Below are positions 24,408 to 26,181 of a stretch of DNA of 26,181 bases, in pieces. A program made the position numbers and the translations under genes. Source of the stretch: DATGSL01 sp964645585. GTDB taxonomy: Bacteria > Verrucomicrobiota > Verrucomicrobiia > Opitutales > T3Sed10-336. How positions within the stretch are numbered: the first letter of the stretch is position 1; every line of letters begins with the position of its first letter. Location: NCBI GenBank assembly GCA_964645585.1, contig CAZYAN010000052.1, positions 1 through 26,181 on the forward strand, given 5' to 3'. A model generated the notes under the pieces. It was not told where the DNA came from and did not search any database. It was given only the letters and a program-made list of their open reading frames with translations.

Positions 24408-24537
24408 AAACCGCAATGGCCGCGATGACCGCAAAGATCGGGAGGATTCGGATTCTGCCTATACCCGGGAGTGTATTGATAATCTGACTTCCGAGCGATA
24501 CGTCTCCCTTCGCGATCTTCGCGGCCTTCGCGGTTAA
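24408..24537. repeat. Intergenic inverted-repeat element, copy 2
   Basis: Left arm 24408-24441 has 9-nt steps (CCGCAATGG, CCGCGATGA, CCGCAAAGA); right arm 24506-24537 is the reverse orientation (its complement starts TTAACCGCGAAGGCCGCGAA). This is the same plan as the element on the other side of the sulfatase gene. A further partial copy (ACCGCGAAG) begins at 24359. The 278 bp between the sulfatase stop and the next likely stop are almost filled by these repeats; the Arg-rich 60-codon frame across them is not a gene. Confidence 0.6.
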
Positions 24538-24575
24538 ACTCTCCGCCGCACGACGGCGCACATCGATCATCTCTT

Positions 24576-24601
24576 CTTTGTGACTCTTGTGCGCTTTGCG
24601 G
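24576..24601. repeat. Single reverse-oriented copy of the dispersed repeat
   Basis: The complement reads CCGCAAAGCGCACAAGAGTC followed by ACAAAG. It matches the copy at 22771-22800 at 19 of 26 positions by my count. It lies just past the likely 3' end of the helical-repeat gene and faces the copy at 26078-26107. Confidence 0.55.
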
Positions 24602-24619
24602 CAGATCTTTCCTTCCGGC

Positions 24620-25454
24620 CTATACCAGCTCCGTTTCCGGTTCCTCCTCTTCCGCGGCGGCTTTGNNNNNNNNNNNNNNNNNNNNNNNNNNNNNNNNNNN
24701 NNNNNNNNNNNNNNNNNNNNNNNNNNNNNNNNNNNNNNNNNNNNNNNNNNNNNNNNNNNNNNNNNGCGGCGGCTTTGGCGGGGGCGGCTCGTTGAGCGGC
24801 GGTTTTTGACGTGCGGGCCGCGATGCCGAGCTTTTCGAGCGCTTGCGGGTTTCCGCGCAGCGCCACCCGGGCGATCTTGCGGTATTGAGCGACCCAGGCG
24901 TTGAGGGCTTTGAGCGCGTCGCGCTGGGCGGCGGTCGCCTGCTGGGCGGCCCCTTTGGCAGCCTCCTGGGCCAGGTTGGCCTGCTCGTAGGCGGCGATCT
25001 TGGCCGTCTCGGCGGTCAGCCGGTCGGCGTTGTAGCCGTATCCGGCCAGCACCGCCAGGTCCGCGGCGTTGTTGAACAGCTTGTAGCCGGCCACGATAAA
25101 CGGGCCGGTCGACCGGGGCATTTTCTGGTCGAGACCGAGGGTGACGAGGTTGGCGGGATTGTCGGCGAAAACCGCCCGGGCGACCTTGGCCAGATCCTGG
25201 TAAGCCGCGAACGCTTCCGTCTCCGCTTTCTTCAGCTCGGCAGTGGCAATCTGCTGCGCCCCGGCCGCCGCCTTTTGCTGATGCACGGCTTGGAGGACCT
25301 CGCCGTGAAGGGTCCGCCCGGCGCCGAGTTTTTCCTCGTTGTATCCGAATTCGCTGACAGCGCTGAGGATCACTGGATCGGCGAGGGAGTTGTCAATCGC
25401 CACTTGGGCGTCGTGGAGGTTCTGGGGTATGCTTTTCTTTGATTTCTGTGCCAT
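24620..25454 (-). CDS. Ala-rich helical protein with two 73-residue repeats; contains the assembly gap
   Basis: I cannot name this protein. ATG 25454 gives MAQKSKKSIPQNL, then two ungapped repeats of 73 residues, 36-108 (FGYNEEKL ... LVTLGL) and 139-211 (YGYNADRL ... LEKLGI). Each has the order GYN-x-x-(K/R)L, a long Ala/Gln/Glu-rich helix pair, then (V/I)AR(A/V) and N-P-x-x-L-x-x-LG. It appears all-helical and soluble. The 100-N gap falls in the Ala/Lys-rich tail. If the identical 12-mers beside the gap are one, the frame runs on as AKAAAEEEEPETELV to TAG at 24620, giving 240 aa; the literal frame through the N run gives a less natural Arg-rich end at 24567. An array of 21-bp units lies directly upstream. 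Confidence 0.8.
24666..24765. other. Assembly gap of 100 N
   Basis: Exactly 100 N, the usual placeholder for a gap of unknown size. The same 12-mer GCGGCGGCTTTG ends the left contig (24654-24665) and begins the right one (24766-24777). The true sequence may therefore have no gap, or hold more copies of an Ala/Lys-coding repeat. Confidence 0.97.
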
Positions 25455-25573
25455 CGTTTTATTTGGGTTTGTGTTTTTTGGTGTATCGGACCCCGGTGAT
25501 GGTGATTCGTCCGCGAATGCGGACGGGATCCGACGGGTTAAGAAAGAAAGAGGAGCGGGCAGGGGAGAGAAAT

Positions 25574-25855
25574 TCAGTCGAAGGAACGAGAAATCACCGC
25601 GGAGGAATCGAAATCATTCGCGAAGGAACAAAGAATAAGCGCGAAGGAACAGAAATCATGGGGGGAGGAACCATGTTCAATCACGGAGGAATGAGAAACA
25701 ACCGCGGAGGAACCGCCGTTAACCGCGGAGGAACCACGATTAATCGCGGAGGAGTCATAGATAAACGGGGAGGAACCGTAATCACACGCGGAGGAACCAT
25801 GTTTAATCGCGGAGGAAGCGTAATCACAGGCGAAGGAATCGCCCTCATGCGCCAT
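25574..25855 (-). CDS. Possible heptad-repeat peptide exactly spanning the array (doubtful)
   Basis: On the minus strand ATG (25853-25855) opens directly at one end of the array and TGA (25574-25576) closes it four bases past the other end, giving 93 aa. The peptide is a chain of seven-residue units of the type GSSAxxx, for example ASSAIKH, GSSACDY, DSSAINR. A low-complexity Ser/Ala/Gly heptad chain with no signal peptide is not like any family I know. The plus strand is also open across the array (heptads such as RGGTxxN, stop at 25856). No ribosome binding site is evident. Being codirectional with the helical-repeat gene slightly favours this strand. It may equally be a by-product of the DNA repeat. 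Confidence 0.3.
   Translation of the reverse strand: MAHEGDSFACDYASSAIKHGSSACDYGSSPFIYDSSAINRGSSAVNGGSSAVVSHSSVIEHGSSPHDFCSFALILCSFANDFDSSAVISRSFD
25580..25852. repeat. Array of thirteen 21-bp units with GGAGGAA-type core and variable centre
   Basis: Cores start at 25580, 25601, 25622, 25643, 25664, 25685, 25706, 25727, 25748, 25769, 25790, 25811 and 25832, an exact 21-bp step with no insertion or deletion. Eight cores are GGAGGAA, four GAAGGAA and one GGAGGAG. Unit columns 16 (A, 12 of 13), 19-21 (C, G, C; 11-12 of 13) are also nearly fixed. Columns 10-15 vary freely; only units 5/11 and 10/12 share the same centre. Both strands stay open across the array. It lies about 125 bp upstream of the helical-repeat gene, which reads away from it on the minus strand. 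Confidence 0.92.
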
Positions 25856-26077
25856 TAAAAATCGGATACACGCCGCGCGGGCGCGGCTGTCCCGGAGACG
25901 TGAATCTGAAAGCGCGGAAACGCGGCAGGAATGCGGAAACGCCCAGAGAACACTCCGGGGCAAACTAACGGGGGGCACGAACATTGGGCTGGGTGCGATT
26001 GAACGCGGATACCGGGGTCCGTCAATATTTTTCTCCAGCGGATTTCGCGGGCGGAAACGAAGGAGACGTGCGTTCAA
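25856..26077. other. Stretch with no gene recognised
   Basis: The minus-strand frame stays open here, upstream of the array, but its translation is Pro/Arg/Ser-rich and shows no fold or motif; I take it as non-coding. Promoters for the array or the helical-repeat gene would be expected here, but none is convincing by eye. The last 74 bp of the window (26108-26181) hold a short A-rich stretch and end on an ATG that cannot be judged. Confidence 0.5.
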
Positions 26078-26107
26078 TCAACCGCAAGGATCACAGGGAA
26101 CACAAAG
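26078..26107. repeat. Forward copy of the dispersed repeat near the right edge
   Basis: It begins TCAACCGCAAGGATCACAG and ends CACAAAG, 30 nt in all. It is the inverted counterpart of 22771-22800, matching 27 of 30 bases by my count, 3.3 kb away. With the reverse copy at 24576-24601 it brackets the helical-repeat gene and the 21-bp array. Confidence 0.65.
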
Positions 26108-26181
26108 ACAAAGATATATAAGAAAACCGCGGATGCAGCTGATGGCTTTGCCTTGATTCCAAACCTTCAGGCAGCACGATG

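Noticed and set aside
24355..24537. 60-codon Arg-rich ORF after the sulfatase
   Set aside because: It is the translation of the dispersed 9-nt repeat element.
25580..25852. CRISPR array
   Set aside because: The period is 21 bp with a fixed core of only 7 bp and a variable part of about 14 bp or less; CRISPR repeats are about 23-47 bp with spacers of similar length, and no cas gene is present.
25580..25852. Diversity-generating retroelement variable region
   Set aside because: No reverse transcriptase or template repeat is visible, and variation is spread over all bases rather than limited to adenine positions.
25439..25858. Plus-strand 139-codon ORF with RGGTxxN heptads
   Set aside because: It starts with TTG inside the opposite gene's 5' end, has no ribosome site, and its first third has no coding character; kept only as part of the array description.
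26179..26181. ATG at the right window edge as a gene start
   Set aside because: No downstream sequence exists to test it and the upstream signal is weak.

Overview
The window reads as one stretch of a high-GC bacterial chromosome, probably from a draft or metagenome assembly, because it contains a run of exactly 100 N at 24666-24765. The gene set suggests Verrucomicrobiota: a tiny lipoprotein with an SSIPWNRP tail, a ThuA-like protein beside a family 43 glycosidase, a formylglycine sulfatase, FabV, and ScpB next to a fused PheA. This is a judgement from protein resemblance, not a search result.

Left part (1-8300). A truncated fabV (minus) and a tRNA-Gln(UUG) gene are followed by a minus-strand group: an unnamed 149-aa protein, cysE and dapF. 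Then comes a tightly overlapped plus-strand group (ThuA-like lipoprotein, GH43 glycosidase, 87-aa conserved protein) that meets a diacylglycerol-kinase-family gene tail to tail. surE follows, then a minus-strand run: ilvD, pgi, a membrane-anchored coiled-coil protein and the tiny lipoprotein.

Middle part (8300-20100). Mostly central metabolism: pgi (glycolysis), ilvD (branched-chain amino acids), scpB overlapping pheA (chromosome segregation; phenylalanine), a YbgC-like thioesterase, a small unnamed gene with a clear terminator, a DUF4202 gene, a nucleotide-sugar epimerase, panC (pantothenate), nadB (NAD) and a tatA-like gene.

Right part (20100-26181). This is the accessory-looking end. It has a lipoprotein with two aspartic-protease DTG motifs, a cardiolipin-synthase-type phospholipase D, and a sulfatase with a hairpin-like repeat element on each side. 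Beyond the second element lies a minus-strand gene for an Ala-rich helical protein made of two ungapped 73-residue repeats, interrupted by the assembly gap. Upstream of it is an array of exactly thirteen 21-bp units (25580-25852). Each unit has a near-fixed GGAGGAA-type core and a variable centre, and the register never slips. Array plus gene are bracketed by inverted copies of a dispersed repeat. This gene-array pair is the best candidate for something undescribed; its function cannot be told from sequence alone.

Several very long ORFs opposite pgi, nadB, cls and dapF/cysE are high-GC shadows and were left out.
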